A stretch of DNA of 64,000 bases from Micromussa lordhowensis (Eukaryota > Cnidaria > Anthozoa > Scleractinia > Lobophylliidae): positions 10,131,016 to 10,195,015 of the forward strand of contig OZ026595.1 in assembly GCA_964020085.1 (NCBI GenBank). The letters are read 5' to 3'. Position 1 is the stretch's first letter; the number at the start of each line of letters is the position of its first letter. Shown one piece after another: positions 1 to 12,700 of this stretch. Position numbers and translations under genes: made by a program. The notes under the pieces were generated by a model. It had not been told where the DNA came from. It saw nothing but the letters and a program-made list of their open reading frames with translations, and did not search any database.

Positions 1-828
1 ATTGCGACAAAACACGCAACGAAATAAACAACTTCTCATTCTCAACCTAGCGAATGCTTCGATTAAAGACATTACGAAGGCAGAAATTAAACTTAAGAAG
101 TACAATAACGACAGAAATCACTAACTGAGCTGTCTGTTTACGTTGAGAAGGTTTATTTTTGTAAAAATGTTCAAACAACACACTTACATGCAGTGTAGTA
201 ACGCTCGTTTGCTAAGGCGATCTCCGGTCATCTCGGCGAAGTGAACCTCAACAATTTCGTATCATCGCTCACTCGACGAGTGATCAGTGGCTCTGATATT
301 CTCCTTTACTCGGAGTAGAACCAGTGGAAGCAGTTTAGTCTTTCCAACTTTGACCCCAGTTCGTGCAATCTTGCTGCAAGCAGCTGCAAGCCGTAAACAA
401 CTGTACTGCGCTCCTTGGCAGCTCCTTTCAAATACAACTCAGCATTCGCTAGTTTTTAGCTCCTTGTTTCTTAATACCCATTTGAAACGATGCAAGTTTT
501 TATGAGCCACAATGCGGCCGGATTACTTTGTAGTAGAAACCTTTAGATCCTTATTTAAGGATAAACTAAAAAACGAACTAAAGGCATCGTTCTTCTCCTG
601 GATTACCAACTCGATAGTGAAAGCACAGCAGACGTTCAGTTTGTGATTGACAGCTGTCGTCTCGTTAGCCAATCAAAGTTTTTGAACCGTTCTACCAAGG
701 ACTGTGATTGGCTTATTTTAGCGTGCTTTATCAGAGATTAGACAACGGCTGACGCCACTTTTCCCCGTTTGGAAAAATAAAGTCAGCCGAATGCGTGGAG
801 AATTTGTTGGATTCTTTATCATAAAACA
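1..828. other. Non-coding stretch, no gene recognised
   Basis: No reading frame here resembles a known protein and no convincing splice signals bound an open frame. The longest frame, about 72 codons at 287-505 (+), has no recognisable domain. I see no RNA gene. Confidence 0.5.
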
Positions 829-865
829 ATTAAAGAAGCCTCGACTGTGCTCTGTTCTGTTGTAA

Positions 866-950
866 AGCACGCAGGAAGCGGTAGAGCACGAAAGAAGTGT
901 AGGTAGTGTTTTTCCCTACTTCTTGAGTGCTCTAACGCTTCCTAAGTGCT
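866..950. repeat. Imperfect hairpin repeat
   Basis: The left arm (866-900) contains AGCACGCAGGAAGCGGTAGA and the right arm (about 916-950) contains its near reverse complement, around a short T/C-rich loop. The arrangement matches a small foldback or MITE-type repeat. No target duplication was identified. Confidence 0.6.
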
Positions 951-1074
951 TCTTTATTTGTTAAATAACGACAATAGACTTCAAGGCTGATACTACGTGA
1001 AAAACGTTTCGAGACACCAACATGACAAGAACCGATAAAGGAGGATCGCAACAGTGGACAGCTGTTTCGCCCTT

Positions 1075-1447
1075 ATTCGCTACTTGCACATGACCCATAA
1101 TCCTTTGCGTTGTTGGGGGGTAACCATTAGAATAAATGTATGGTATCATGACAAAAATTAGTTCGGTGAGCTCGCAAAACCAGCTACTAATGCTTAAAAA
1201 TGCACCAGAATTTAACCAAAATCATGATAGGAGAAATTTGTACTAGTTTATAACTAAATGTAGAGAATTTTTTTTTGTCCATACATCGTCTTGTAATTTT
1301 ACAGACGATGTATGGCCAAAAAAAATTAGCATTAGTAGCTGGTTTTGCGAGCTCACCGAACTAATTTTTGTCATGATACCATACATTTCTTCTACTGGTT
1401 ACCCCCCAACAACGCAAGGAATTATGGGTCATGTGCAAGTAGCGAAT
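1075..1447. mobile_element. Foldback element with about 120-bp inverted arms
   Basis: The left arm (about 1075-1196) and right arm (about 1328-1447) are near-perfect reverse complements. Both carry the block GGTGAGCTCGCAAAACCAGC or its complement, and both end at the motif ATTCGCTACTTGCACATGAC. The interior (about 1270-1325) is itself palindromic around CCATACATCGTC / GACGATGTATGG. The whole unit could fold into one long hairpin. It encodes nothing and looks like a non-autonomous foldback/MITE insertion. Confidence 0.8.
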
Positions 1448-2289
1448 TGGGGCTCGTCAGCACTGTGTAGCGAAGATATGTAACGCCAGCCAAAGAGCCA
1501 ACGCACATAAATTGCAAAATGACCCGTTCCATATCAAGTTCCGTACTTTGAACTCACTTGCGCCCAGAAACACGCGTTGCCACATCACGTGTTTCAGGGC
1601 GCAAGGAGACCAAAGTGTCACGATTGGTGTCTCCTTACTATTCCCACACACATGTAGTGTAGGCTGAGGCAGTTGAACACATCGCTCAGTTAGTTTTCGA
1701 GAATATTATCGCTTATCGCTCTCATTACTTGGTTGGAGTACCACACAAAGGTAAGAACCTTTTTTTAAGATTTGAATTCACGAAGTTGGTCTGAATATTA
1801 TTGCCATGTTTGGTGAAAACAAAGACTAAGATTATGATTGTATAAGAGCGCGCCAGCATCGGAAAACCCTCGGCTACACCTGCCATGCTCTTTCTTCTGA
1901 GGCAAATTTCAAGCCATTTCACATCTCGCTAAGCTAGGTTTATAAAAAGTACTCTGTTTGCTTTCTGGACATGAAAACTGCTCTTTGATAAGAGAAAGTA
2001 AGAAGCGAAACCTTCTCTACTCATTTTTTTCGAAGCAAGCGATTTTTTTGTAGTTAGCTGTGCAACTTTGCAATTTCATTCGTCAAATTCACATTTCATC
2101 GTTCGCTTGGCTGGTTTGGCAAACAACCTTCTTTTTTAATTCACTAGCCAATTTTGTGCTTCGATTTTCTGATCGCCTTTACCTCAAATTGGCGCTATAA
2201 TTCCGTTATATTCAAAACACTTTTAAAAAACATTTAATAACAGTTGACAGCAGGAATCTGTCCCACAGTCTCTGAAAACATTATCTGAA
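1448..2289. other. Non-coding stretch
   Basis: Short open frames occur on both strands but none has a recognisable domain or gene-like splice context. I see no RNA gene or clear repeat unit here. Confidence 0.45.
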
Positions 2290-3771
2290 ATGATTTTGGC
2301 GGGACCAGATTTCAAGACCCATTCAAGCGATATAACGGAGGCGCAGACAACTCTAAGTATTTCTAAACTTATTATTTTCAATGCGACCAAAAGGCGCCGT
2401 GACAGCGGCACAACAGGTGCTTCAAGTTACCATTCCAGAGATCGCGAGGCCCATTGTCCATTTATCTTCATGACTCACGCAGAAACGAGAAAGCGTGCAC
2501 GTGTCGATAAGCTCTACAAGTTGGGATTGTCGATCTCGTACGACAGAGTATTGGAATTATCGACTGACATGGGAAACAGTGTCTGTGCGCGCTTTGAATC
2601 AGAAGGATTCGTTTGCCAAACCAAACTTCTTAAAGGAGTTTTCACAACTGCTGCTGTGGACAATATTGACCACAGCCCGAGTTCTGTAACTGCGCAAGGT
2701 GCTTTTGATGGAACTGGTATATCGTTATTTCAACATCCCACTTCCGATGTCCCAGGAGAAGATAGCGAGAGGTAATGAGCATTAAAAATCAGCCTTCGAA
2801 AAGCGTCTTGCTCGACTTCCTGATTCTTACACAGCTGTAAGACCAGTTATCCTTCCCAAGAGCGAGCCAGATGTTCCTCCTCTTTAAGGTTCGTTTGTAA
2901 GAATCTGCGCTGGAATGAACGAGCCATTCAGTCTGGAGTATAAATGGTTACAGCACGTAAGGGATGAGCTGAACAGAGCAATATCACACAATATCCTGCA
3001 AATATCATAGGCAGCATTCCACGCAAACTAGCTACTTCCCAATCGAGGAAATCAGTTGAGCAGAAGCTCATTGCTACCTTTATTTCAAGAAGAGGCATCT
3101 TCAGCGGCTATGATTTGCCATGTTATTGATGCCATCACAAAAGCAGTGAATTTCCTCAATCGAGGGCAGGTTTCAGTCCTCGCCTGCGATCCACCACTCC
3201 ATTGTCAAGAAGATTCAATGGAACTTTCCAACAGTGTATGGTGAGAAAAAGCTGGTGGTGATGTTCGGTGGATTTCATTCTCAGCTTGCGGCTCTCAAGG
3301 CACTAGGAAGTTGGATAGAGGATAGTGGTTGGACCAGTTTTTGGTACAAGCTGGCGTGAGTCCAGGTACCGCTGATTCTTTTCTCAAAGAATCGCACGTT
3401 TCACGCACCCGTCATGCACATCAAGTTACTGCTGCTGCTGTGTGTGTCCTTATGGATAAGGTATACAAAGCCTATAGGAAGGGTGTCGATGAAGGAGAAG
3501 AGCCCAAGTCATTCAGCGACTGGCGCAAGAAAGCAGAGCAAGAAAGTCCACAATTCCATTATTGGTCACTTACGCTTCATTTCTAGCTCACCATTCTAAT
3601 AGTCGTGCGGTCTTTGAGAGAAGGGAACTTTCAAGTTTACAAAGATGCCTGCCAACCTTTAGAGCCGTGGCTTTTTGCTTTAGACCGCACCCACTACGCG
3701 AGATGGCTGCCAGTTCATATTCGTGATATGGAATGTCTTGAAATAGAAATTCCAGCAAGAGCTGCAGAATA

Positions 3772-4316
3772 GATCGTTTTCACGTGACGTCATCACTTTC
3801 TAAAATCTAAAACTAAAGATCCACCAAAGTTTGCATCCTCATCAGGTATAAGAGGTGACATATTTATATCTGTTTACAACTTTACAGCTCAATAGCGTGC
3901 TTCGTTTGGAAACCAGAGCATTTTGAATTTCCGACTTATGGAGGTGCGTGACACAAGACTACGATAAAATTTGTTGAAAAATATATACTTATCTCATGAT
4001 TTTGAGCCTAGTTAGAAGCTAGAGCATTAGGAAAAGTGCTTATGTAAATACTTGTTTTTTCAGTACTGATAATCAGTCGCCTAGAAAGCCAAAGTAAGTT
4101 CCAGATGTTTACACTATTTTGCGGCCGCCATATTAGTGTACCATGGAGGTACACCAACATGTCATTTCGACGAATATCTGAAGTTTGGGGAAACGCACAG
4201 GGCTAAAACTTGGAGAAGTGTCTTATTTTTTATCTTCTATAACATCACAATTTCTTAGCTTTTTCCACTGGATAGTTTTCGATTTATTTTTTTATTGCGT
4301 GACAGTGAAAACGATC
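3772..4316. mobile_element. 545-bp MITE with TA duplication inside the CXC pseudogene
   Basis: The left end reads GATCGTTTTCACGTGACG and the right end, reverse complemented, reads GATCGTTTTCACTGTCACG. TA dinucleotides flank both sides (3770-3771 and 4317-4318), as expected for a Tc1/mariner-type insertion. The recognisable protein alignment stops at ARAAE just left of the element and resumes at FKNVNFVV just right of it, so the insertion interrupts the gene. The interior has no transposase frame. Confidence 0.85.
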
Positions 4317-6080
4317 TATTCAAGAACGTTAATTTTGTAGTTAATAAAATCAACCGTACATTTTCCTCGCTTCCCATTGATCAAGCGCATGAGAAAAATA
4401 ACAAGATCGTCAAAGGTGACGGAGGAGCTATTGGCTTGACAGGGAGTTCAACTCAGTTATTGCGCTGTATGGTATCTGGGCCAGAAATACCAAGAATAAT
4501 AAAAGAGTTCGAGTTATCCCAGGAATTGGTCAGGAATATAGCGAGACAAGAAGAGCAAGAAGATGTACGCCACCACGAGCAAATTAAAGAGGTCCAAAAC
4601 ATATTCTGGAATCAAGTGAATGCAGTTTGTAGCACCATTGAAGAAATGGGCAACCCCTTCGAAGACCAAACTGGAGATTTGTTTGCGCTAGGCACCCGTG
4701 ACATGGCAGATTCCAAGATTGTTGAAACGGTCAGAACTGTAGAGCAACTGGGCAACGATCAGTGTCAGCAGTTTGCTACCAAAAGGCTGCAGGAGAGAAC
4801 AACACCACTGTTTGATACAATCCCGAAAAACACGTTGCCTCTATTCAGCAGTCCTCCCCCTACAAAGGAGAAGTCTATCGATGAACTCAAGATAGCATCA
4901 CTAAAGAGCAACTGATCTCACTTTTCACGTCCTTAGGTTTCATGGCAAGTCAGGGATGGCGATTTCTTCCTTCGTTATCTCAGTATGGGAAACTCAGGTC
5001 TGGTACCAAATCGGAATTGTTATCATGTCTCGAGACGAATGGATTAGCTCAAGCACAAAGGCCGTCTGTTGAAGCTCTACTACTAGATGGTGCGTATAGT
5101 TAACATACTTCAGCCTGGAGCCTCCAAGACATTTCAAGAGTACAGCGAGACCCTCTTCCTTCCATACGTAATCAACCAGTTGAGGAATGTCGAGAGAGTG
5201 GATGTGGTATGGGACAGATATCTCTCCGACAGTCTTATAGATTCTGCCCGAGGCGAGAGAGAAAAGGGCATCCGTAGATGCGTCAGACCTGACACCAGGA
5301 TCCCAGGAGATTGGACAGCCTTCTTGAGGGTTGGCGAGAAAAAACCGGAACTTTTTCTTTACCTGGCCGACCAGCTTACCACAATTGGAACTGACCATGG
5401 AGAAGCAGTATCTACTAAAAATGAGACTGCAGTCTTTAACAATGACAGAACTGTCGCCGCAGATCTATCACTTTGCACTGCAAGACGTGGGTACACTAAA
5501 GTCATGGTACGCACTGTCGATACGGATGTTGTAGTCATTGCAGTTGCAAAGTTCCAATACATTTCCCTAACCGAGCTTTGCATTGAGTTTGGTGTTGGCC
5601 AACACCTGAAATATTTGCTTATGCACGGCATATCTCGTGATATTGGCGAAGAAAAGTCACAAGCTCTTCTCAGTGCATTTCACACCTTCACAGGCTGTGA
5701 TCAAACATCATCTTTTGCCCACTTTCCAAGCTCTTAGCAATTCTCCAACGGTGGAAGTTGTGGATGAGGTCATGCCTCTTCTTGAGTGATACGTCACCAT
5801 CATGTATGATCGAACCAGCACTTACATAAGAGTAAATGATGCTCGGAGAGACCTATTCACACGTAAAGGGAGGGATATTGAAGCCATTCCCCCCACCTCA
5901 GATGCCTTACGTCAACAGGCAAAGAGGTCTACGTACCAGGCTGGCTACTGCTGGCTACTGCCGCCTCCTCCTTCTCCGTGTCCAAGTGAATGGGGCTGGG
6001 TAAAAGTTGCTAAAGATATGTGGGAGCCCTTGTGAATGACAATTCCTCAGGCATCACAGAGCTGTCAGGAGCTATTGAAA

Positions 6081-6188
6081 TGTGGTTGCAAGAGTGAAAG
6101 AGGTTGTGCAGGACAATGCAAATGCGTTAAGGCCGAACTCTCGTGCACAGCACTGTGCAACTGCGCTGGGCTGTGCAACCGAGAATGA
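6081..6188 (+). pseudogene. CXC (tesmin/TSO1-like) cysteine cluster at the 3' end of the decayed gene
   Basis: In one frame this encodes CGCKSERGCAGQCKCVKAEL followed by SCTALCNCAGLCNRE and TGA. The spacing fits a single CXC module (CxC...C...CxC...C...CxC...C). It lies about 45 bases past the stop of the preceding piece, so a frame break separates them. In tesmin/TSO1/LIN54 proteins this module binds zinc and DNA; whether it does so in this repeat family is not known. Confidence 0.75.
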
Positions 6189-6309
6189 ATAACAGAATTC
6201 CAGATGCAAATGAACAAATCTGCGTATCACTTCCATTATTTACAACATTCCTATTAATTTGTGTTTAGCGTTTCACGTTCTTAGGGCTTAATTGAAATTT
6301 TACTGTTTC

Positions 6310-6860
6310 GTAGTTTCTATGTATGAACTTGGCCAAATAATTAAGATTATTACACCCAAAGTTGGGTATTATAATCGTCATCAGTTAAATGGCTGGTCAC
6401 GTGATCACACTAGAAGGCCAATAATGTCTCAGAATGCAATTTGCACTTGATTTCCTTGGTTAAACTTGTTAATTTCTTATGAAACATTGTATCATTTGCT
6501 TAAAATAAATAATTTAATACCCAGCCTCCTTTCCATCTTAGAAGTCCAGTGGGCCACCTTAAACCATTATAGTTACAATTATGGGATGGATCCCAAATGG
6601 GTCCAGAGCATTTTTTGTAGTTTCTCTGTATGAGCTTGATCAAATAATAAGGATGCAAATTGCGAGAGCCAGTGTAAGAATGTTTGGAATTAAAAAGCGT
6701 AGTTGATCACGTGGTTTGTCGCGTGATCATACATGAAGGCCAGAATGCATCTAGTTATTCAGAGTTTGGTTTAACTTGCTAATTCTTCTGATACATTGCC
6801 TCACTTTGCTGGAAATAAGCAAATATTTCACCCAGCCTCGTTTCCATGTTGGAAGTATGA
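6310..6860. repeat. Diverged direct duplication
   Basis: Two successive segments, about 6310-6550 and 6605-6860, share an order of blocks: TAGTTTCT(A/C)TGTATGA, GTGATCA then GAAGGCC, TTTGGTT/CTTGGTT before AACTTG, then CACCCAGCCTC / TACCCAGCCTC followed by TTTCCAT. They look like an old tandem duplication or two adjacent copies of one repeat. Confidence 0.6.
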
Positions 6861-7199
6861 TAACAAGTGTGATAACAAGTTCTCTATCTTAGTGCAAAAT
6901 TTTGTGCTTTTACCACAAATCCCACAATTCTTGCACCGATCTGCCGGACTACTATTGTTGAACATGAAGAAAACAAGGGTATTCTAGTAGATGATCAAGT
7001 GCAGCACAAAGAAATGACATCAGTCATTAAGTAATGAGCTCGCATGCGCAAGCACAAAAAAGAAACACAGAAGCGGAAGAAATAAGAAGACTGCACGGTC
7101 ATTCTAAGTCAACAGTCTTCGTGTTAAGTCTTTTGTGAGGATTATCTGGTCATGCAAAACACGCAAGGCAATAAATATAATTTTTAAAATAGACGTTAA
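6861..7199. other. Non-coding stretch
   Basis: No gene, RNA or clear repeat is visible. The sequence is AT-rich with short broken frames. Confidence 0.45.
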
Positions 7200-7472
7200 G
7201 AAAATACGCGCGCTGATTGATTAAAAATCGTATTTCTATTCGAGATTCTATCTCACACGATAGTTGACTCCGGCTGCGCCCTAGTCAACTATAGAAATCG
7301 AGAGCGAATAATGTAACTGTTTTAGTATAAATCTGCTAGATTCAAAACGTCATCTAAATCCTTTCCACAGACACTTCGAAACCGTAGAGAAGCGACCGCC
7401 AACAGAATAGATAGTGAGTAGCGTAGCCAATCAGAGAACGCCATTCGTTTTAGAACGCTAGTACATTTACAC
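7200..7472 (-). repeat. Dispersed repeat, copy A (inverse of 13680-14012)
   Basis: The reverse complement of this segment follows the segment at 13680-14012 block by block: CTAGCGTTCT, TCTCTGATTGGCTAC, CTACTCACTAT, GTTTTCGAAGTGTCT, AGATTTATACTAAA, an inner hairpin built on GATAGTTGAC, and AATCAA(T/C)(C/G)CGCGC. It is a non-coding repeat family; the ends and target duplications are not clear. Confidence 0.7.
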
Positions 7473-9688
7473 TAAAGAGAGATAAGCAGTATTCCCCTGA
7501 AGGTAAAAAGAAGCTTACAGGAATCATATGACACTAAGCGATCGAAAGCAAAAACACATGATTAGTTAATATTATTACAATGCATCTTGAAAGTTTTTTT
7601 TTTTTGCACTCAGCTCTTGCCAAGACCTCTTTTTCTACAGGTAGAACAAACATCGTATCATGTTTTGAATACAACACATTTATTGAACTCGGGTGTTTGA
7701 TATGTTCAATGAATGGGCTACAGTTTTCATCCTGTGTTAATATTTCCTTTTCCGCTGAATATCGAAAACAATTTTCAATTAGCATTTAATGTCTATCTTT
7801 TTAAATAAAGTTCTCACTTGAAGAGAGTTTTCTGGTATGGTGAGAATGAAAATACTGTGTTAAGGAGGTAGTATACATGGTATGTTAATTAAAAGGAAAT
7901 GATATCCGAGAATCCAAAAAAAACCAGGCACATTTGCATGCAGATTGCCAAACAACATCCAAGGAGCAAAAAGCTTTATTTTAGATTAATTTAATTAATA
8001 TTATTCGTATATCTTCATTTCCCATTTTCTAGAAATGTTCCCTCCAGTAAAAGAAGTCAATTAGGTTGGTAATTAAGCTAGAAAGCATTGAAAGAGATAG
8101 TAATGGTTAATTTCCTATGGAGAATACAAAACTGTGTATCTTTTGAAATGGCGCATTTTTAAGAAACCCTGCCAGGGTTGTTTCTGTTAGATGGCCACTA
8201 TATTTCCCTTAAATGATGCTGAAAAACAAAATTCTAATATTCAAAGATGACACATCTGCACATCTGCACTTTGTATCCGCCCTACATAACAAACACTGCT
8301 GTTATGCCGAGCAACATCACTTTTTTTCTCAAGAGGATCAAAAATCTACGGAAAGTTCGCAGATCTAGGTATGTTTTAGTCATCTGAGGGAACATATTCT
8401 TTTAAACGTACACTGAAATATTGATATTCATTTTCAATACAATCTTATTACAAGGGAAAACTAATTTATCGAACAGACGAAAACAATTAAGGAACAGTGA
8501 GATTCAAGGTAGAGTTTGAATTATATTTTTTGTCTGAAATTACAAGCAATTGAAGGATCGACGAGTAAAGAAAACCTTCGCGAATCACTGATCGATATCA
8601 TTATATCAATGCGTTTTTTTTCTAATCATATATAAAAAAGAATCACACGTGATTGAACGAAGAGAGAACATGTTTAGTGCATCCCTAAGTCAACTGTATT
8701 ATGTTTAGACCATTTAAATTTTTAGTTCAAAAAGGAAGGAAGAATCAAAATACAGTAATCTTGCAGTGTCGTTTAAAATAAGAAGGTTAGTTGTTAACTG
8801 AAAAATGAACTTGAAGAAAACAAGTGCTGAAACCGAAATCCATTATCGCGGCGGCTTGGGAACGACTTCTCGATAGCTTGTTACGGGCTGAAGACTTAAG
8901 AGGAAATCAGGAGTAATAGGAAGAATCGAAGAGCAGTTTCTCGCAGCGCTTCCTCCGATCTCTTCGGCTCTTTTTAGCTCATTTCCCCCACAGTCCTACA
9001 GTGTCTTAACACTGATTAATTTCTCCCAAAAATCGAATATAAACGAAATATGTAAATCGAATGTACAGTAGTGAGGTTGTTAGTTAGTCAAATAAACAAG
9101 ACAATAAGTGGAAACAAGAATAACAAGAAGGGGAAAATACGTTTCCTCTTACGTTTGTGGTTCTAAGTGCATTAGACGGATTTAGGAACCTTCTGTTTAC
9201 AAGACACTTCCAGGCTTGCGACAAATTTACATAAAAGCGACATTGTCTCTGAAAATTCATTTGCTTCAATTTTAACAGGCCTGTTTTGACACTTTCATAT
9301 TTGGTGTCAATGACGGTCTGACTTAAGTGGAGATCAGTTTTAAACTGCCACTTTGTCGCTATCAGTTTTATTTTGACGTGTTTTAATTGCCGACAGAGGA
9401 TCAGGAAGAACCCTTCGCAACACTAGTGCAACGTCTAGGACTTCGCGGAATCAGAGATTCGAAAATGGGAATTGCAAAACGAAGGACAAAAAAATACGCA
9501 AATTTTGAGTTTTGAATTTTTGCCTGTTTTGGCACAATGAGTCAGTCTCTACTTCAAAAGTTCAAGGTTTACTAGCATCTACCACCACCATGTGTTGCTG
9601 AATTACGCAGAAATAATGACGGTGCTTACCAAATAGCTTCCTTTTCTCCAGGGTTAAGCTGGATGCTAAAGATAGACTCTATCTGTGA
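7473..9688. other. Non-coding stretch upstream of the lectin gene
   Basis: No coding region, RNA gene or well-bounded element was identified in this 2.2 kb. It presumably holds the 5' flank and promoter of the gene that starts at 9689, but I see no convincing TATA or initiator signal. Confidence 0.45.
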
Positions 9689-9736
9689 ATGGAAAACGCC
9701 ACGAGTTCTTTAGTTTGCCAACTAGTCATTGTGCAG
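9689..9736 (+). CDS. Lectin gene exon 1: start and signal peptide
   Basis: Sixteen codons, MENATSSLVCQLVIVQ, end at a CAG|GTAAGT donor (phase 0). With exon 2 this forms a typical signal peptide. The assignment rests on the perfect phase match and the hydrophobic continuation, not on transcript data. Confidence 0.7.
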
Positions 9737-12700
9737 GTAAGTTTAGTGAGAAAATCAAATCGATAACACAATACAAACTTCCCTCCCAAAGCAAGGAATA
9801 GACTAATGTTTTCAGCAAACGCCAAGCATAAATGAATTTGACCTTTTTAATGTTATTAGTATGTGAAGAAATTATCGCCACAGTGAAGATGAGCAGTGAA
9901 AGTTACTTCCTGAAACTAACCAGCAACATGGCGTATAAGATCCTATTTACATACATAAAACGCAGCTACAGACATAAACAAACATTAAAGCATGCAAAAT
10001 CTTTTAATTTCTCTTTCTCACGTAAAATCCGTCTGATCGGGCAATTCAGTCTTTATTTACTACTGCGAATACGCTTTGATTAGTTTTTTGGCTTACTTAT
10101 GAAACTTCAATACGCTATCGTTGCTTTCAGGTAAACTAACAAATCATTCAATTCTGCAAAACGGTTTCCTAAAGCACATCAAGAAGGCAGATGTAATATC
10201 AACAAAAGTAGAATAAATATGGAAGTCTTCTTAACATCAATTTCGAAGTGAACGATTTGATTGACAACCAAGCACTGCACATGCATTGTAACCTTAAAAG
10301 CGGCGTGATTTTAGCGATACTGTCATCCAAGCAGCCAGCGTGAACGATTGTTTGATAGACGCCACAGGTCACATCGAAATTCACGTATTCGATGAATCAG
10401 GGTACACAGATATCTCCCTAAACATGCTTACGTGCGAGTTTCTCGAGTTCACTGTGTAGCGAGGTTTCAAAGCGACGTGCCGCACGTCTGGCTCATGGGC
10501 TGTCACACAAGATTGCATCCATTACGAAACAAAACACCTTTAACACGATGCAACATGTAGGTTCCTTTGCATTTGTCAGAAATGTTAAAAATTGCATTTG
10601 TTTGTCCAGGTACTGTTTTTAGTGACACTTACGCACGCATGGAATTCTGGAGCTGATCACTACTGGCCTTTAAATGAAATAGCATATGGACGAGTGTATG
10701 ATCTTGCATATCATTCCCACGACAGGTGGATCGGGAATATTAGAGGTAATTAAAATTCCAGAATGGGCTATATATTTCATCTCATTAATCTGTGTTACTT
10801 TTCTTAACTACCACTCGCGACACTTCTCTTGTTATTCTTTAAAACAATGATTTAAATTGGTGGTTTAAGTGTCACATCATGAAAAAGTAAAATGAAAGAC
10901 GTCAAGAATTTGAAATGTTGTAGATCTATCTTGGTGGTTTTATATTATAACTGATAAATATAAAACCCCAGGGGTTTTAGAATTTGATGACGTTGAATTG
11001 TTTTCCACAGGAAATGCTGAGATCACGTGGTCTCCTCCTCAACTCGCCCTAGACCTCTACGGTCCAGATTCGTGGTTAGATCTGGGATTGAGATCTAACT
11101 CTTGTTATGTGGACGTGAAATACTGCAATCAAACTGGTATTTCCATTGCGTTTTGGGTATCTTTCCGTGAAGCTAGCACGACGCAAGGATTAATTGAGTT
11201 TGGAAGTGGTGACTGCGGGCTTATGCTCGTTCGTACATCTGAAGATGAAATAAATGCCACCATTAGAAGTATGGAGTTGGGAAACTCTTGGAGTGTGCAA
11301 AGTTTGAATGCAGGTATTCGTGATGGGATGTGGCATCACCTAGCGATAACATGGAACGCTACTGGAGATATTCATCTCTTTATTAATGGTACAAGGTACA
11401 AGTATATCATCTCTAGTTTTAAACGTTACGATTGATGTTCGGTTGTGCCATCTGATCGGTTGGCGCGTCTATAGAAAGTTACTTAATGGTTGCCTGTTTG
11501 CTTTCTTGAACATCAGTTTATGGCAGGGTGTTTGGAAATTGAGCTTCAGACGTTTTTCTCCTGAGAGTGCGGAAAGAGTGAGGAAATTATTCAAATGTAC
11601 TTTAAAAAACGTATTTGCTGGTTATTGCCTAGCCGTTGCCCATTCTTTCTTTAAACAAATACACGGCCACTTGATTATGCGGCGCGCGGAGCGCGTGTAT
11701 GTGTCATATGCCATACCATAACTGTATGGTCCCACGATCAGTGTTACCCTGAATATATCGGAAACAAAATTTAGCAAATATGCATGATGTACTCATCAAG
11801 GCCGCTGATCTTTGCCTTTCTCACTCTGACTTATAGGTTAAACAATATCAGCAGAGAGGTAATTTCAAATGTGTCTTGCGCTGATACAAACTGCACCTGT
11901 GACTGGTCGATGAAAGTAGGCACCACGACCCGGCCCTGGTCGTCTGTTCAATCGAAGCCATCAGTAAAGCTTGCCAGGCTGATCCTATGGCACTATGCAG
12001 TGAATAACGAAGCAATTCTTGCGTCATCGAGAGCAGTTCAAGGTAAGAATTGTTGCCTTTTTTATTCCCCTATGTAATCACCGTTCACTTCAACAGATAC
12101 TTCAAAGCGCTAACGTTTGTATGTTTGGTCATAAAATGAGGCAGACTGGTAGTGGCACTACCTTTAGCAGTTATAGTTCATGTAGGCAGTAAAACGTCTT
12201 ATAAAAAGTTGTTGAAACCACTCCTTAATAACTTAAGCACTTCCCTGGGTTAGCATGAGATCTGGCAAGGAATTACAATTTCTGAACTCTAAATGGTCAT
12301 CTATCGGAAAACGCTGAAAAAAGGTATCAAGTAATATTCAAGAAACACAGCAATCCGATCTCAATGGCATCTAGAGCTCGTATCACAATGTGTTTGCTTG
12401 ATATGTATTGCTCTCACTTGAAAAATTTGATTTCATCCATGCTGGCTTCTTTGCTTGAAAAAGAGTAGAAATCCTCAAAATTCCCTAGGGAGTTGACTCG
12501 ACAATACTGGACAAATAAAGGGGGCAAGTTTCTAAAGAAACTGTGGTGCTGCGTCGATGGGAGTATTACAAGATAATTTGGTTTTATCAACTGGGTTGAT
12601 AATATGAATTGGCGACCGTAAAGAGATTCGGAAGCTGACATTTCGAGCGTTAGCCCTTCGTCGGAGCGAATCGCTCCGGCGAAGGGCTAATACTGGACAA

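Larger units (their letters stand above)
2290..6188 (+). pseudogene. Decayed tesmin/TSO1-type CXC-domain gene of a cnidarian repeat family
   Basis: Pieces of one long protein lie in order but in different frames. They are: a stretch with AAVDNIDHSPSS and GTGISLFQHP (2466-2730); a stretch starting in the 3050s that continues through VVMFGGFHS (about 3260) and GTADSFLKESHVSRTR; EGNFQVYKD to ARAAE (3618-3769); the block around LPIDQAHEKNNKIVKGDGGA (4320-4915); a block with VVWDRYLSDSL, VRTVDTDVVVIAV and HTFTGCDQTSSF (5087-5737); and a cysteine-rich CXC end. From memory this set matches a large uncharacterised family in cnidarian, fish and mollusc genomes, present in many copies per genome and probably mobile or co-amplified. 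At least four frame changes and several stops break it, and a 545-bp element sits inside it. It cannot make the full protein unless unseen introns remove the breaks. Confidence 0.8.
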
